A stretch of DNA of 64,000 bases. Source: Streptomyces violaceoruber (GTDB lineage Bacteria > Actinomycetota > Actinomycetes > Streptomycetales > Streptomycetaceae). The notes beneath the pieces are model-generated. The model did not search any database. It saw only the letters and a list, made by a program, of their open reading frames with translations, and was not told the DNA's origin. Shown piece by piece: positions 23,656 to 32,380 of the stretch (its first letter is position 1; each line of letters starts with the position of its first letter). The translations under genes and the position numbers were made by a program. The stretch covers positions 7,254,001 to 7,318,000 of the forward strand of contig NZ_CP137734.1 in assembly GCF_033406955.1 (NCBI RefSeq). Direction: 5' to 3'.

Positions 23656-24264
23656 TCAGCCCGTGCGGGTCGCCACGGCCAGGAATCGATCGTCCTCGTC
23701 GACGTACGCCGTCATCGCCCATCCGGAACCGGCCAGCAGCGGCCGGAGGTTGGCCTCGGCACGAAGGTCGTCCGGCGTGAGCCGCCGCCCCTGCCGTGCC
23801 GCGAGCGCCGCCCGGCCGATCGGGTGGAACAGCGCCAGCACACCGCCGGGGCGCACTACGCGGGCCAGCTCCCGCAGGTTTCCGGCCGGATCAGGCAGGT
23901 GCGCGACGAGACCCGCCGCGAAGACCGCGTCGAGCGTCCGGGAGCGCAGGGGCAACGCGGCCACGTCGGTCAGCAGCAGGCGTCCGTCACGGTCCCTCCC
24001 GGCCCGTACGGCGGCCTCGAGCATGGCAGGCGTCAGATCGGCGCCGACAACCAGTCCCGACGGCCCCACGGCCGCACGCAACGGGGGCAGGGCGCGACCG
24101 GTGCCGCATCCGGCATCGAGCACCCGATCACCCTCGCGCAGCCCCAGACCGGCGACCGCGGCGGTGTAGGCCGGGCCGTCGTCCGGGAACCGGCGGTCCC
24201 AGTCGGCGGCCCGGGAGCCGAAGAATTCCTGGACGTGCGTGTGGTCGTCGCTCATGCTTCGCAT
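23656..24264 (-). CDS. class I SAM-dependent methyltransferase
   Basis: The protein has 202 residues (MRSMSDDHTHVQEFF; the second ATG at 24255 is also possible). The Rossmann methyltransferase motif I is VLDAGCGTG, followed by motif II-like VVGADLTPAML and motif post-I LPLRSRTLDAVFA, then VVRPGGVLALFHP. It belongs to the UbiE/Methyltransf_11 type. The substrate is unknown; it might be a small molecule. It stands alone on the minus strand, next to the divergent MHYT gene. Confidence 0.88.
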   Translation of the reverse strand: MRSMSDDHTHVQEFFGSRAADWDRRFPDDGPAYTAAVAGLGLREGDRVLDAGCGTGRALPPLRAAVGPSGLVVGADLTPAMLEAAVRAGRDRDGRLLLTDVAALPLRSRTLDAVFAAGLVAHLPDPAGNLRELARVVRPGGVLALFHPIGRAALAARQGRRLTPDDLRAEANLRPLLAGSGWAMTAYVDEDDRFLAVATRTG

Positions 24265-24425
24265 GATCCCCCAAGAGCCCGCGAAGCACGCGGAGCACAG
24301 AGAGAGCCACGGCGCACATGTTCGAGCGTGACGCGATCGTTCCCCCTCCCCTCTGTGTCAGATAGCAACACCTTTCGAAATGCGCCCCCGTTGTGCGCCC
24401 CGTTCGGGACTAGCGTCCCGGGGCC

Positions 24426-25202
24426 ATGGGACACCTGGACCACGCCGCTCTCGGCTGGCTGACCCCCGTGCTGTCGTACGCGATGGCCTGCACCGGCTCG
24501 GCCCTCGGGCTGCGCTGCACCGTGCGCGCCCTGGCCGCCACCGGGCGCTCGCGCCGCAACTGGCTCCTGACCGCGGCCTCGGCGATCGGTACGGGCATCT
24601 GGACGATGCACTTCGTCGCCATGCTCGGCTTCCGGGTCAGCGGCACGGACATCCGGTACGACGTACCGCTCACCCTCGTGAGTCTGCTCGTCGCGGTGCT
24701 CGTGGTCTGCGCTGGCGTCTTCGCCGTCGGCCACGGCCGCAACCGGGCGCCGGCGCTCCTGCTCGGCGGACTCACCACCGGGATCGGTGTCGCGAGCATG
24801 CACTATCTCGGCATGGCGGCCATGCGCCTGCACGGCGAGGTGAACTACGACCCGGTACGCGTCGGACTCTCGGTGCTCATCGCCGTCGCCGCCGCCACAG
24901 CCGCCCTGTGGGCGGCGCTCAACACCCGTTCGCCCCTCGCCGTCGCCGCCGCCTCGTTGATCATGGGGGCGGCGGTGAGCAGCATGCACTACACCGGCAT
25001 GTTCGCCGTGAGCGTGCGCGTCACGCCCTCCGGCGAGGCGCTGCCCGGGGCCACGGCGATGCAGTTCATCTTCCCCCTCGCCGTCGGCCTCGGGTCCTAC
25101 CTCTTCTTGACGTCCGCCTTCGTCGCGCTGTCGCCGCCGGCCCGGGAACGCGAGGCGTCCGCCTCGGCCCGGCAGCAACCCGCCGGGAGCACCGCTCCAT
25201 AA
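24426..25202 (+). CDS. MHYT-domain membrane sensor protein
   Basis: The protein has 258 residues and seven predicted membrane helices. The MHYT signature is seen three times: WTMHFVAM (about residue 60), ASMHYLGM (about 122) and SSMHYTGM (about 185). These His/Met motifs are thought to bind copper or a diatomic gas (O2, NO, CO) at the outer membrane face. Here the domain stands alone, without a GGDEF/EAL or kinase output. It is immediately upstream of the conservon (62 bp gap), so it may feed a signal to CvnA. Confidence 0.88.
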   Translation: MGHLDHAALGWLTPVLSYAMACTGSALGLRCTVRALAATGRSRRNWLLTAASAIGTGIWTMHFVAMLGFRVSGTDIRYDVPLTLVSLLVAVLVVCAGVFAVGHGRNRAPALLLGGLTTGIGVASMHYLGMAAMRLHGEVNYDPVRVGLSVLIAVAAATAALWAALNTRSPLAVAAASLIMGAAVSSMHYTGMFAVSVRVTPSGEALPGATAMQFIFPLAVGLGSYLFLTSAFVALSPPAREREASASARQQPAGSTAP

Positions 25203-25264
25203 CCGCGGACCGGGCGTCAGGCCCCGGCGACCACGCACCGCACACCGCCCCGAGCGAGGAGGCC

Positions 25265-27850
25265 ATGCGTCCACCCCGAACCACCCCCGCCCACCCCACG
25301 TCCGAAGCAGGCGCCGAGACCTCGGCCCGGCCGTCCGCGCGCGGCCGTCGTGCGCACGCCGGACCACCCGCCGACGAGGGCCCGGCGGAGCCCGCGGGCG
25401 AGGCACCCGACTCACCCGCCACGCACGCGTGGCGCGGGCGCATGCAGCCCCGCACCGTGCGCGCCCGGATCATCTGCCTCCTGATGGTGCCCGTCGTCTC
25501 CCTGCTGGCCCTGTGGGCGTACGCGACCGTCACCACCGCCCAGGACATCTCCCGGCTGCGGCAGGTCCAGCGTGTGGACGCCCGGGTCCGGGCCCCCGTC
25601 AGTACCGCCGTCGCCGCCCTGCAGGCCGAGCGGCTCGCGGCCGTGCGCCACGCCACCGACCCGTCGTCGGTGCCGGGTGCCGACTTCCGGGAACTGATCG
25701 CGCGCACCGACCGCGCGGTGGGACAGCTGCGGCTCGGCGATCGTCACACCGTGGCGGACAGTGAGGAACTGCCTTCCGCAGTGGCCCGGCGGCTCGAGGC
25801 GTTCGTCACCGGCGCCGAACGGCTGGGGTCGCTGCGTACCGCCGTCCTGGACCACCGGGCGGACTGGGAGGAGACCTATCGCCGCTACACGGCGGCCGTC
25901 TCTGCCGCCTTTCACGTGGGGGGCGCGCTGAGCGGGGTCCAGGACGCCGATCCGGGATCCGACGCGCGCGTGCTGGTCGAGTTCGCCCGCGCGGGCGAGG
26001 CACTGGCCCAGGAGGACGCCCTGCTGGGGGGTGTCCGCCCGGCCGACGGACTCGCCGGTGAGCGGCTGCGCCTGTTCACCGGCGCCGTTGCCACACGCCG
26101 GACGCTGACCGAGTCCGCCGTCGTCGATCTGGGCGGCTCCGAGCGCGCATCCTGGCGGGAGCTGGCCGGCAGCGGCGCCTACCTGACCGTGGGCGCGACG
26201 GAGGACCGACTGCTCGACAGCGGATCGCCGCAACGGCCGGCCGAGGCCACCACATCCCGGGCGGCCTGGGACGTGGCCCACGCGCGCGTGCGCGACGGCA
26301 TGCGGGCCATCGAGCGGGACGCCGGACGTTCGGTCGCCGACCGCGCCGACCCGTTCACCCGCGGGGTGCTCACTCCGGCCGGGGCCGCGGTCCTGTTCGG
26401 ACTCCTCGCCGTCGCCGCGTCGCTCGTCGTCTCCGTCCGCATCGGCCGCGGTCTGGTGGTCGAGCTGGTGAGCCTGCGCAACAGCGCCCTGGAGATAGCC
26501 CGGCGCAAGCTCCCCGAGGCGATGCGCAGGCTGCGCGCGGGCGACGAGATCGACATCCGGCACGAGGCACCGCCGCGGCCTCCCGCCGACGACGAGGCCG
26601 GTCAGGTCGCCGAGGCCCTGGGCACCGTGCACCGGGCCGCCCTGCGCGCCGCGGTGGAACGTGCCGAACTCGCCGGCGGCATCGCCGGGGTCTTCGTCAA
26701 CCTCGCCCGCCGCAGCCAGATCCTCGTCCACCGCCAGCTGAGCCTCCTGGACACCATGGAACGCCGTTCCGACGACCCGAACGAACTCAGCGACCTCTTC
26801 CGGCTCGACCACCTCACCACCCGCATGCGGCGCCACGCCGAAAGCCTGATCATCCTCTCCGGTGCGGCACCCGGACGGGCCTGGCGCATGCCGGTCTCCC
26901 TGACCGACGTCGTCCGTGCCGCCGTCTCCGAAGTCGAGGACTACGCGCGCGTGGAGGTACGGCAGCTCCCCGAAGCGTCCGTCCAGGGCGCGGCCGTCGC
27001 CGATGTCACCCATCTCCTGGCCGAGATCATCGAGAACGCGGCCCAGTTCTCACCGCCCCACACACGCGTACGGGTCACCGGTGAACCGGTCGGCAACGGC
27101 TACGCGCTCGAGGTCGAGGACCGGGGCCTCGGCATGGGCAGGGATGCCCTCGCCGAGGCCAACCACCGCATCGCGCGGTCGGAGACGCTCGACCTGTTCG
27201 ACAGCGACCGGCTCGGTCTGTTCGTCGTCAGCCGGCTCGCCGCCCGGCAGGACACCAAGGTGCACCTCAAGACCTCCCCCTACGGGGGCACCACCGCGGT
27301 CGTCCTCCTGCCCACGGCACTCCTGCACAGCGAAACGGCCCCGTCTCCTGCCCGGGCCGCCCACGAGGCGGCCCGATCCGAGGAGCACCCGCACGCGCGC
27401 GTGCCCGGCGCCGGGCAGCAGGAAACCGTGTCAGCGCCGACCGCCCGGCCGGCGCTGACATCCGCCGTACCGGCGGCGACGCGCACCACCACATCGGGCC
27501 GGTCTGCCGGAGCGCCCGCGCTGCGACTGCACCGGTCCTTTGACCTTCCCGATCCCGCCGAAGCCCCCGCGCAGAGCGACGTCCCCCGCCCGCAGCAGCC
27601 GGCGGGGGAGCCCGACGACCTTCCCCGCCGGGTACGGCAGGCGAGCCTCGCCCCCCAACTGCGCGACGGCAGCCCTGAGCCGGCCCGACCCGACCCGGTG
27701 CACGACGACGAGCAGCGCACCCCCGCGGCCGTACGGGACCGCATGACCGCCTACCGCGACGGCTGGTCGCGCGGCGGTGGCCGTCGCCCCGGCCACTCCG
27801 CACCGCCAACACCGCAGAGCGGCGACAGCACCGAAGGAGACCCCGCATGA
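25265..27850 (+). CDS. cvnA: conservon sensor kinase-like protein
   Basis: The protein has 861 residues. The start ATG 25265 has GAGGAGG just upstream; a later ATG at 25442 would remove the Pro/Ala-rich first 59 residues. TM1 is about 69-87, followed by an extracellular sensing region of about 290 residues with nitrate-sensor-like helices, then a second membrane span near 375-395. The cytoplasmic part has a histidine-kinase ATPase domain (HLLAEIIENAAQFSPPHTRV, given as the N-box; G-boxes DRGLGMG and SDRLGLFVVSRLA). The phosphoacceptor region is degenerate as in all CvnA. The tail after residue 700 is disordered Pro/Ala. It heads the conservon and overlaps cvnB by 4 bp. Confidence 0.93.
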   Translation: MRPPRTTPAHPTSEAGAETSARPSARGRRAHAGPPADEGPAEPAGEAPDSPATHAWRGRMQPRTVRARIICLLMVPVVSLLALWAYATVTTAQDISRLRQVQRVDARVRAPVSTAVAALQAERLAAVRHATDPSSVPGADFRELIARTDRAVGQLRLGDRHTVADSEELPSAVARRLEAFVTGAERLGSLRTAVLDHRADWEETYRRYTAAVSAAFHVGGALSGVQDADPGSDARVLVEFARAGEALAQEDALLGGVRPADGLAGERLRLFTGAVATRRTLTESAVVDLGGSERASWRELAGSGAYLTVGATEDRLLDSGSPQRPAEATTSRAAWDVAHARVRDGMRAIERDAGRSVADRADPFTRGVLTPAGAAVLFGLLAVAASLVVSVRIGRGLVVELVSLRNSALEIARRKLPEAMRRLRAGDEIDIRHEAPPRPPADDEAGQVAEALGTVHRAALRAAVERAELAGGIAGVFVNLARRSQILVHRQLSLLDTMERRSDDPNELSDLFRLDHLTTRMRRHAESLIILSGAAPGRAWRMPVSLTDVVRAAVSEVEDYARVEVRQLPEASVQGAAVADVTHLLAEIIENAAQFSPPHTRVRVTGEPVGNGYALEVEDRGLGMGRDALAEANHRIARSETLDLFDSDRLGLFVVSRLAARQDTKVHLKTSPYGGTTAVVLLPTALLHSETAPSPARAAHEAARSEEHPHARVPGAGQQETVSAPTARPALTSAVPAATRTTTSGRSAGAPALRLHRSFDLPDPAEAPAQSDVPRPQQPAGEPDDLPRRVRQASLAPQLRDGSPEPARPDPVHDDEQRTPAAVRDRMTAYRDGWSRGGGRRPGHSAPPTPQSGDSTEGDPA

Positions 27851-28284
27851 TCCAGAATCCCGGCACCGGGACCGCCCGGCGGGCCCGCGAACTCGACTGG
27901 CTCCTGGACGACCTCGTCGGACGCGTACACGAGGTGCGGCACGTCGTGGTGCTGTCGAACGACGGTCTCGCCGTGGGCGCCTCGCACGGACTCGCCCGCG
28001 AGGACGGCGAACACCTCGCCGCCGTCGCCTCCGGCTTCCACAGCCTGGCCAAGGGGGCGGGCCGGCACTTCGGCGCCGGGGGAGTGCACCGGACGATGGT
28101 CGAGATGGACGACGGCTACCTGTTCGTGGCCGCGGCCGGAGACGGTTCCTGCCTCGCCGTCCTCACCACCGTGACCGCGGACATCGGTCTCGTGGCCTAT
28201 GAGATGGCACGGCTGGTGCGACGCGTCGGCGAGCATCTCCACACCGCGCCACGTGCAGCCGCGCGACCACCCTTCGGCACATGA
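27847..28284 (+). CDS. cvnB: conservon roadblock/LC7 protein
   Basis: This 145-residue single roadblock/LC7 domain has the conserved start WLLDDLVGRVHEVRHVVVLS, then NDGLAVGAS and HLAAVASGFHSLAKGAGRHF. Roadblock proteins of this type act with the small GTPase CvnD, as MglB does with MglA, probably controlling its nucleotide state. The start overlaps the stop of cvnA (ATGA), so the two are coupled. A second paralogue lies at 29971-30384. Confidence 0.93.
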   Translation: MIQNPGTGTARRARELDWLLDDLVGRVHEVRHVVVLSNDGLAVGASHGLAREDGEHLAAVASGFHSLAKGAGRHFGAGGVHRTMVEMDDGYLFVAAAGDGSCLAVLTTVTADIGLVAYEMARLVRRVGEHLHTAPRAAARPPFGT

Positions 28285-28302
28285 CCCGGAAGGGCCCCGA
28301 GG

Positions 28303-28716
28303 ATGACCGACGACATCACGGGCGGCGACCGGGAAGGGCCGGGCAGCCAGTGGTACGACAACGAGGCCGGGCCCCTCGTCCGCCCCTACGCGATGACCGG
28401 CGGCCGCACCCGGCCGGGCCCCGCGGGAGCGCGGTTCGACCTGATCGCCCTCGTCACGCGCGCAGTCGGCGCCCCGGACGCCGACGACACCGTGCTCGGA
28501 CCGGAACACCGCACGCTGATCGACCTGTGCCGCACGGAGACCCAGTCGGTGGCCGAACTCGCCGCCGACGCCGACCTGCCCGTGGGCGTCGTCAGAGTGC
28601 TCCTCGGCGACCTGGCGGAACTGGGGTGCGTGACCGTCAGCCGTCCGGTGCCACCGGCGCAGTTGCCGGACGAACGGATACTGCGCGAAGTGATCGACGG
28701 ACTGCGCGCTCTGTAG
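28303..28716 (+). CDS. cvnC: conservon DUF742 protein
   Basis: The protein has 137 residues with the DUF742 signature RPYAMTGGRT near residue 28. It ends in a winged-helix-like segment (SVAELAADADLPVGVVRVLL, residues ~80-100). DUF742 proteins bind the other conservon members and may link them to DNA. It starts 18 bp after cvnB and is co-transcribed. Confidence 0.92.
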   Translation: MTDDITGGDREGPGSQWYDNEAGPLVRPYAMTGGRTRPGPAGARFDLIALVTRAVGAPDADDTVLGPEHRTLIDLCRTETQSVAELAADADLPVGVVRVLLGDLAELGCVTVSRPVPPAQLPDERILREVIDGLRAL

Positions 28717-28784
28717 AGAAGGCCGGACGAACGACCGCGACCGGCACGCACGTGCACGACCACCCGCACCGAGAGAAGTGATCC

Positions 28785-29408
28785 ATGCTCTCCGAACGCT
28801 CCGAACGCTCCGAACGCTCCGACGACACGGACGGCGACACGACCGCGCTGGCGTTGAAGATCCTGGTCGCCGGAGGTTTCGGCGTGGGCAAGACCACCCT
28901 GGTGGGCGCGGTCAGCGAGATCAGACCACTGCGCACCGAGGAACTGCTCAGCGAGGCCGGACGGCTGGTGGACGACACCGACGGCATCGACCGGAAGGTC
29001 ACCACGACCGTCGCCATGGACTTCGGACGCATCACCATCCGGTCCGGACTCTCCCTCTACCTCTTCGGTACACCCGGTCAGGACCGGTTCTGGTTCCTCT
29101 GGGACGAACTGGCGCAGGGGGCGCTCGGCGCCGTAGTCCTCGCGGACACCCGGCGCCTGGCGGACTGCTTCCCGGCGGTGGACTACTTCGAACACCGGCA
29201 CATCCCGTTCGTGGTGGCCGTGAACTGCTTCACGGGAGCACGCCGCCACGACGAGTACAGCGTCCTGCGCGCCCTCGACCTCGATCCGGGGACACCGGTA
29301 GTGCTGTGTGACGCCCGGGACCGCGACTCGGGGAAGGAAGTGCTGATCCGGCTCGTCGAGTACGCCGGGCGGATGCACACCGCCCGGCTCCTCGACTCCG
29401 TCCGCTGA
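28785..29408 (+). CDS. cvnD: conservon small GTP/ATP-binding protein
   Basis: This 207-residue Ras-like MglA-type nucleotide-binding protein is the output of the conservon. Its P-loop is GGFGVGKTTLVGAVSE, with switch-region FGTPGQDRFWFLWDEL and VVLADTRRLADCF, but the NKxD specificity motif is atypical (AVNCFTGA). The first residues are SERSERSERS, from a 9-bp tandem repeat. It follows cvnC by 68 bp with its own GAGAGAAG site. It likely cycles between nucleotide states under CvnB control. Confidence 0.93.
   Translation: MLSERSERSERSDDTDGDTTALALKILVAGGFGVGKTTLVGAVSEIRPLRTEELLSEAGRLVDDTDGIDRKVTTTVAMDFGRITIRSGLSLYLFGTPGQDRFWFLWDELAQGALGAVVLADTRRLADCFPAVDYFEHRHIPFVVAVNCFTGARRHDEYSVLRALDLDPGTPVVLCDARDRDSGKEVLIRLVEYAGRMHTARLLDSVR
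28791..28823 (+). repeat. 9-bp tandem repeat at the start of cvnD
   Basis: TCCGAACGC is repeated perfectly three times (28791-28799, 28800-28808, 28809-28817) with a partial fourth, coding for Ser-Glu-Arg units. The length is a multiple of 3, so copy-number change would alter the N-terminal charge of CvnD without frameshift. Confidence 0.8.
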
Positions 29409-29436
29409 CCGGACCGGCCCCCGGGGAAGGGGGCTC

Positions 29437-29865
29437 TCAGTCAGCGACCGACTTCTGGGCCAGGACCTTGTCCACGGTCACCCGGACCAGCAGTTCCCCC
29501 GGGACACCGTTGCGTGCCCCGAACTCCTCGGCGCGCTCCTCACCCATGTACCGGGCGCCGATGCGCCCGGCCCAGTGCCGCAGTTCGCCGAGGTCCTCCG
29601 AGATGCGCGCACGTCCCTGCAGCACCACGAAGTGGAAGGGCGGCCGGTCGTCGTCCACGCACAGGGCGATGCGGCCGTCACGGAGCAGATTGCGCCCCTT
29701 CACGGTGTCCTTGCCGGTGTTGAACACCAGATCGTCCCCGTCCAGCAGGAACCAGATGGGCGCGATGTGCGGGCTGCCGTCGGCCCGGACGGTCGAGAGT
29801 TTTCCGGTGCGGGTGCCGTCCGAGACGAACGCCCGCCATTCCTCATCGGTCATCTTCTGTGCCAT
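29437..29865 (-). CDS. pyridoxamine-oxidase-like F420/FMN oxidoreductase
   Basis: This 142-residue split beta-barrel protein carries the PPOX class F420-dependent pattern: KLSTVRADGSPHIAPIWFLL near residue 25, VFNTGKDTVKGRNLLRDGRIAL and RPPFHFVVLQGRARI. It probably reduces or binds a small substrate with F420 or FMN. The AAGGAGG site is at the right distance from the ATG 29863-29865. It is convergent with cvnD and divergent from the second roadblock gene, so it sits inside the conservon neighbourhood. Confidence 0.85.
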   Translation of the reverse strand: MAQKMTDEEWRAFVSDGTRTGKLSTVRADGSPHIAPIWFLLDGDDLVFNTGKDTVKGRNLLRDGRIALCVDDDRPPFHFVVLQGRARISEDLGELRHWAGRIGARYMGEERAEEFGARNGVPGELLVRVTVDKVLAQKSVAD

Positions 29866-29970
29866 GCCCCCATCCTCCTTGCCCGGAGCACGGGCGTGGT
29901 GAAGGCTGGCGGACGGATCCCCCGGCCAGGGGGAGGCAAGGTGTACGGGGAGACACGGGGAGATCGGATC

Positions 29971-30384
29971 ATGGTGCAGAACCAGGGACTGGGCTGGCTG
30001 CTGGACGACCTGACCGCACGCGTCGAACACGTGCGGCACGCGTTGGTCCTGTCCAACGACGGATTGGTGACCGGGGCGAGTACGGGCCTGCGACGCGAGG
30101 ACGCCGAGCACCTCGCCGCCGTGTCGTCCGGACTGCACAGCCTGGCCAAGGGCTCGGGCCGTCACTTCGGCGCCGGCCAGGTACAGCAGACGATGGTCGA
30201 GTTCGACGACGCCGTCCTGTTCGTCACCGCGGCGGGTTCGGGCAGTTGCCTGTGCGTGCTCAGTGGGGCGGAGGCCGACATCGGGCAGATCGCCTACGAG
30301 ATGACGCTGCTCGTGAACCGGGTGGGTGAGCACCTCGACGTCGATGCGCGGCAGCCGGGACGAATATCGCCCACCGAGCCCTGA
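29971..30384 (+). CDS. second roadblock/LC7 protein, CvnB paralogue
   Basis: This 137-residue protein resembles cvnB over its whole length (WLLDDLTARVEHVRHALVLS, NDGLVTGAS, HLAAVSSGLHSLAKGSGRHF). I judge it about two-thirds identical by eye, so it looks like a duplicated cvnB. It lacks adjacent A, C and D partners and is separated from cvnD by the minus-strand oxidoreductase. It may bind the same CvnD GTPase, giving alternative pairing. ATG 29971. Confidence 0.9.
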   Translation: MVQNQGLGWLLDDLTARVEHVRHALVLSNDGLVTGASTGLRREDAEHLAAVSSGLHSLAKGSGRHFGAGQVQQTMVEFDDAVLFVTAAGSGSCLCVLSGAEADIGQIAYEMTLLVNRVGEHLDVDARQPGRISPTEP

Positions 30385-30421
30385 CCTGCGCTTTCGGTGT
30401 CCCTGGCAGTCGGTCGCAGAG

Positions 30422-30430
30422 TTATCCACA
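30422..30430 (+). promoter_or_regulatory. consensus DnaA box TTATCCACA (single)
   Basis: A perfect E. coli-type DnaA 9-mer lies 92 bp before the DUF6397 start. A single copy in a 70% G+C genome is unlikely by chance but not impossible. No cluster is present, so this is not an origin. It might be a DnaA titration or transcriptional site. Confidence 0.4.
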
Positions 30431-30521
30431 GGCTCGCCACGGATGCCGCGGTCGCGGCTACGGTTTTCGTGTCGGTGGGCGCGGACGGCGCCGGCCACAC
30501 ACTCCACGGGGGAGACGAACC

Positions 30522-31493
30522 ATGTCCGGCAACACCATCACGCACGACGTCGCAGCGGCCGGCGAGCGGACCGGGACCACCCGGGGCGCCTCGGTCACCC
30601 ACCACCGCGCGGCGCGAGAGCTGGGCCTGAGGCGCAGCGAGTTCGACCTCGCCGTGCACCTCGGCAGGGTCCGCACGGTAGGCGACGACGCAGGAGGCGG
30701 GCGGCGCGTCCCCCGCGACGAGATCGACCGTGTCCGGGCGGCGGACGGTTTCCCCGAGGCGCTTCGGGCCGCCGTCCGAGCCGTCGGGACCACGGAGGGT
30801 GCGGCTCTGATGGACGTGACCACGGCCCGGTTCACCCGTCTCGCTCGGCTGGGACTGCTGGTGCCCGTGAAGTTCTACGTCAACCGGTACCGCGCCGTCG
30901 TCTGGCTGTATCTGGCGGCGGAGCTGCAGCAGTTCAGGACGGACGAGCGCAACACCGCACTGCTGAAGGGCCGCACACCCGAAGGCCTGCGGGAGCAGCT
31001 CGGGGAGGGACTGGACCTGCGTCCCCGTAACTGGCGGGGACGGCATCTGGGCTTCCTGCTCCGGCAGGCGGACGACCCGTGGGCCCGGGCCGCGGCGGTG
31101 GCGTCGCTGCTCGACGCCGCCGAGATCTCGGACGTCGTCACGGACCCCTACGAGCGATCCCATCTGCGCCGGTTCCGCCCCGCACGCGCCGTGCACGGCT
31201 CGCCGGGCTCCCCTGCCGCACAGCTCGCCGAGGAGATCGTCACGGCCGGCGACCCGGACGAGGTCGACTGGCTCCGCTCGGACCTGGCGGCCGCGGTGGC
31301 CACGGCCCGCCGCCATCGCCCGGCGCCCCGCCCGGCCGCACATGGTGTGCCGCACCCGCCCGGTCCAGAACCCCTGCCGCGCGAGACGGCGGAACCGGTT
31401 CCGCCCGAGGGGGAGAACGCCGCACCGCGCGCGGCGCGGCAACCCGGACGGCTGAGTGGGCTGTTCGGACGGCTGCGGCGCAGAGAGTCCTGA
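30522..31493 (+). CDS. DUF6397 family protein
   Basis: The protein has 323 residues. An N-terminal helix-turn-helix-like segment (HRAARELGLRRSEFDLAVHL, residues about 28-47) is followed by DEIDRVRAADGFPEALR and TTARFTRLARLGLLVPVKFY. This is a DNA-binding-like fold of the Streptomyces-specific DUF6397. The last third is Pro/Arg-rich and disordered. Function is unknown; the N-terminal pattern suggests a nucleic-acid binder. It is convergent with tesB, with one base between stops. Confidence 0.75.
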   Translation: MSGNTITHDVAAAGERTGTTRGASVTHHRAARELGLRRSEFDLAVHLGRVRTVGDDAGGGRRVPRDEIDRVRAADGFPEALRAAVRAVGTTEGAALMDVTTARFTRLARLGLLVPVKFYVNRYRAVVWLYLAAELQQFRTDERNTALLKGRTPEGLREQLGEGLDLRPRNWRGRHLGFLLRQADDPWARAAAVASLLDAAEISDVVTDPYERSHLRRFRPARAVHGSPGSPAAQLAEEIVTAGDPDEVDWLRSDLAAAVATARRHRPAPRPAAHGVPHPPGPEPLPRETAEPVPPEGENAAPRAARQPGRLSGLFGRLRRRES

Positions 31494-31494
31494 C

Positions 31495-32361
31495 CTACAG
31501 GGCCCGGAAAAGCCCTTCCTGGACGACGGACACCAGCATCCGTCCTTCCCTGTCGTAGATCCGCCCACGGGCCAGGCCACGCCCGCCGGTCGCGATCGGG
31601 GACTCCTGGTCGTACAGAAACCACTCGTCGGCCCGGAACGGCCGGTGGAACCACATGGCGTGGTCCAGCGACGCCATGTCGAACCCCCGGGGCCCCCACA
31701 GCGGCTCCACGGGGATGCGCACGGCGTCCAGGAGCGTCATGTCGCTGGCGTAGGTCAGGGCGCAGGTGTGCACGAGCGGGTCGTCGCCCAGCGGCCCGAC
31801 GGCGCGCATCCACACGGCGCTGCGGGGCTCGGCTCCCTCGACGTCCTCGGCGCTCCAGCGAAGGCGGTCGACGTAGCGGATGTCGAAGGGCTGACGGCGA
31901 GCCATCCGCTCCAGCTGCTCCGGCAGTGCGCCGAGGTGCTCCCGCACCTCGTCGGCCACCGTCGGCAGCGACTCCGGATCGGGGACCTTGCGGGCCGGTG
32001 GCAACTGGTGTTCGAAACTGCCCGGCTCGGGCTTGTGAAAGGAGGCGGTGAGCGTGAAGATCGTGCGGCCCTGCTGCACGGCGGTGACCCTGCGGGTGGT
32101 GAACGACCTTCCGTCCCGGTCCCGTTCGACCTGGTACACGATGGGCACTCCCGGGCGCCCCGGACGCAGGAAGTACGCGTGCAGCGAGTGCACCGGGCGG
32201 TCACCGTCGGTGGTGCGGCCCGCGGCGACCAGGGCCTGGCCGGCCACCTGGCCTCCGAAGACCCGCTGCAACGACTCCTCGGGGCTGCGGCCACGGAAGA
32301 TGTTGACCTCGATCTGCTCCAGGTCGAGCAGGGCGACGAGGCTTTCGGCCGGATTCGTCAT
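31495..32361 (-). CDS. tesB: acyl-CoA thioesterase II
   Basis: The enzyme has 288 residues and two hotdog domains. It hydrolyses acyl-CoA to free acid and CoA. Typical segments are LEQIEVNIFRGRSP, VFGGQVAGQALVAAG, VHSLHAYFLRPG and, in the second domain, LDHAMWFHRPFRADEWFLYD, which hold the catalytic Asp/Thr/Gln network. The ATG at 32359-32361 gives normal length. The helicase gene lies 19 bp upstream on the same strand. Confidence 0.93.
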   Translation of the reverse strand: MTNPAESLVALLDLEQIEVNIFRGRSPEESLQRVFGGQVAGQALVAAGRTTDGDRPVHSLHAYFLRPGRPGVPIVYQVERDRDGRSFTTRRVTAVQQGRTIFTLTASFHKPEPGSFEHQLPPARKVPDPESLPTVADEVREHLGALPEQLERMARRQPFDIRYVDRLRWSAEDVEGAEPRSAVWMRAVGPLGDDPLVHTCALTYASDMTLLDAVRIPVEPLWGPRGFDMASLDHAMWFHRPFRADEWFLYDQESPIATGGRGLARGRIYDREGRMLVSVVQEGLFRAL

Positions 32362-32380
32362 GAGTGGGCTTCTCCTGTGC

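Noticed and set aside
30422..30430. DnaA box considered as sign of an origin
   Set aside because: Only one box; no cluster and no dnaA/dnaN genes here. The beta-clamp-like domain at 1687-2793 is a fused regulator, not dnaN.
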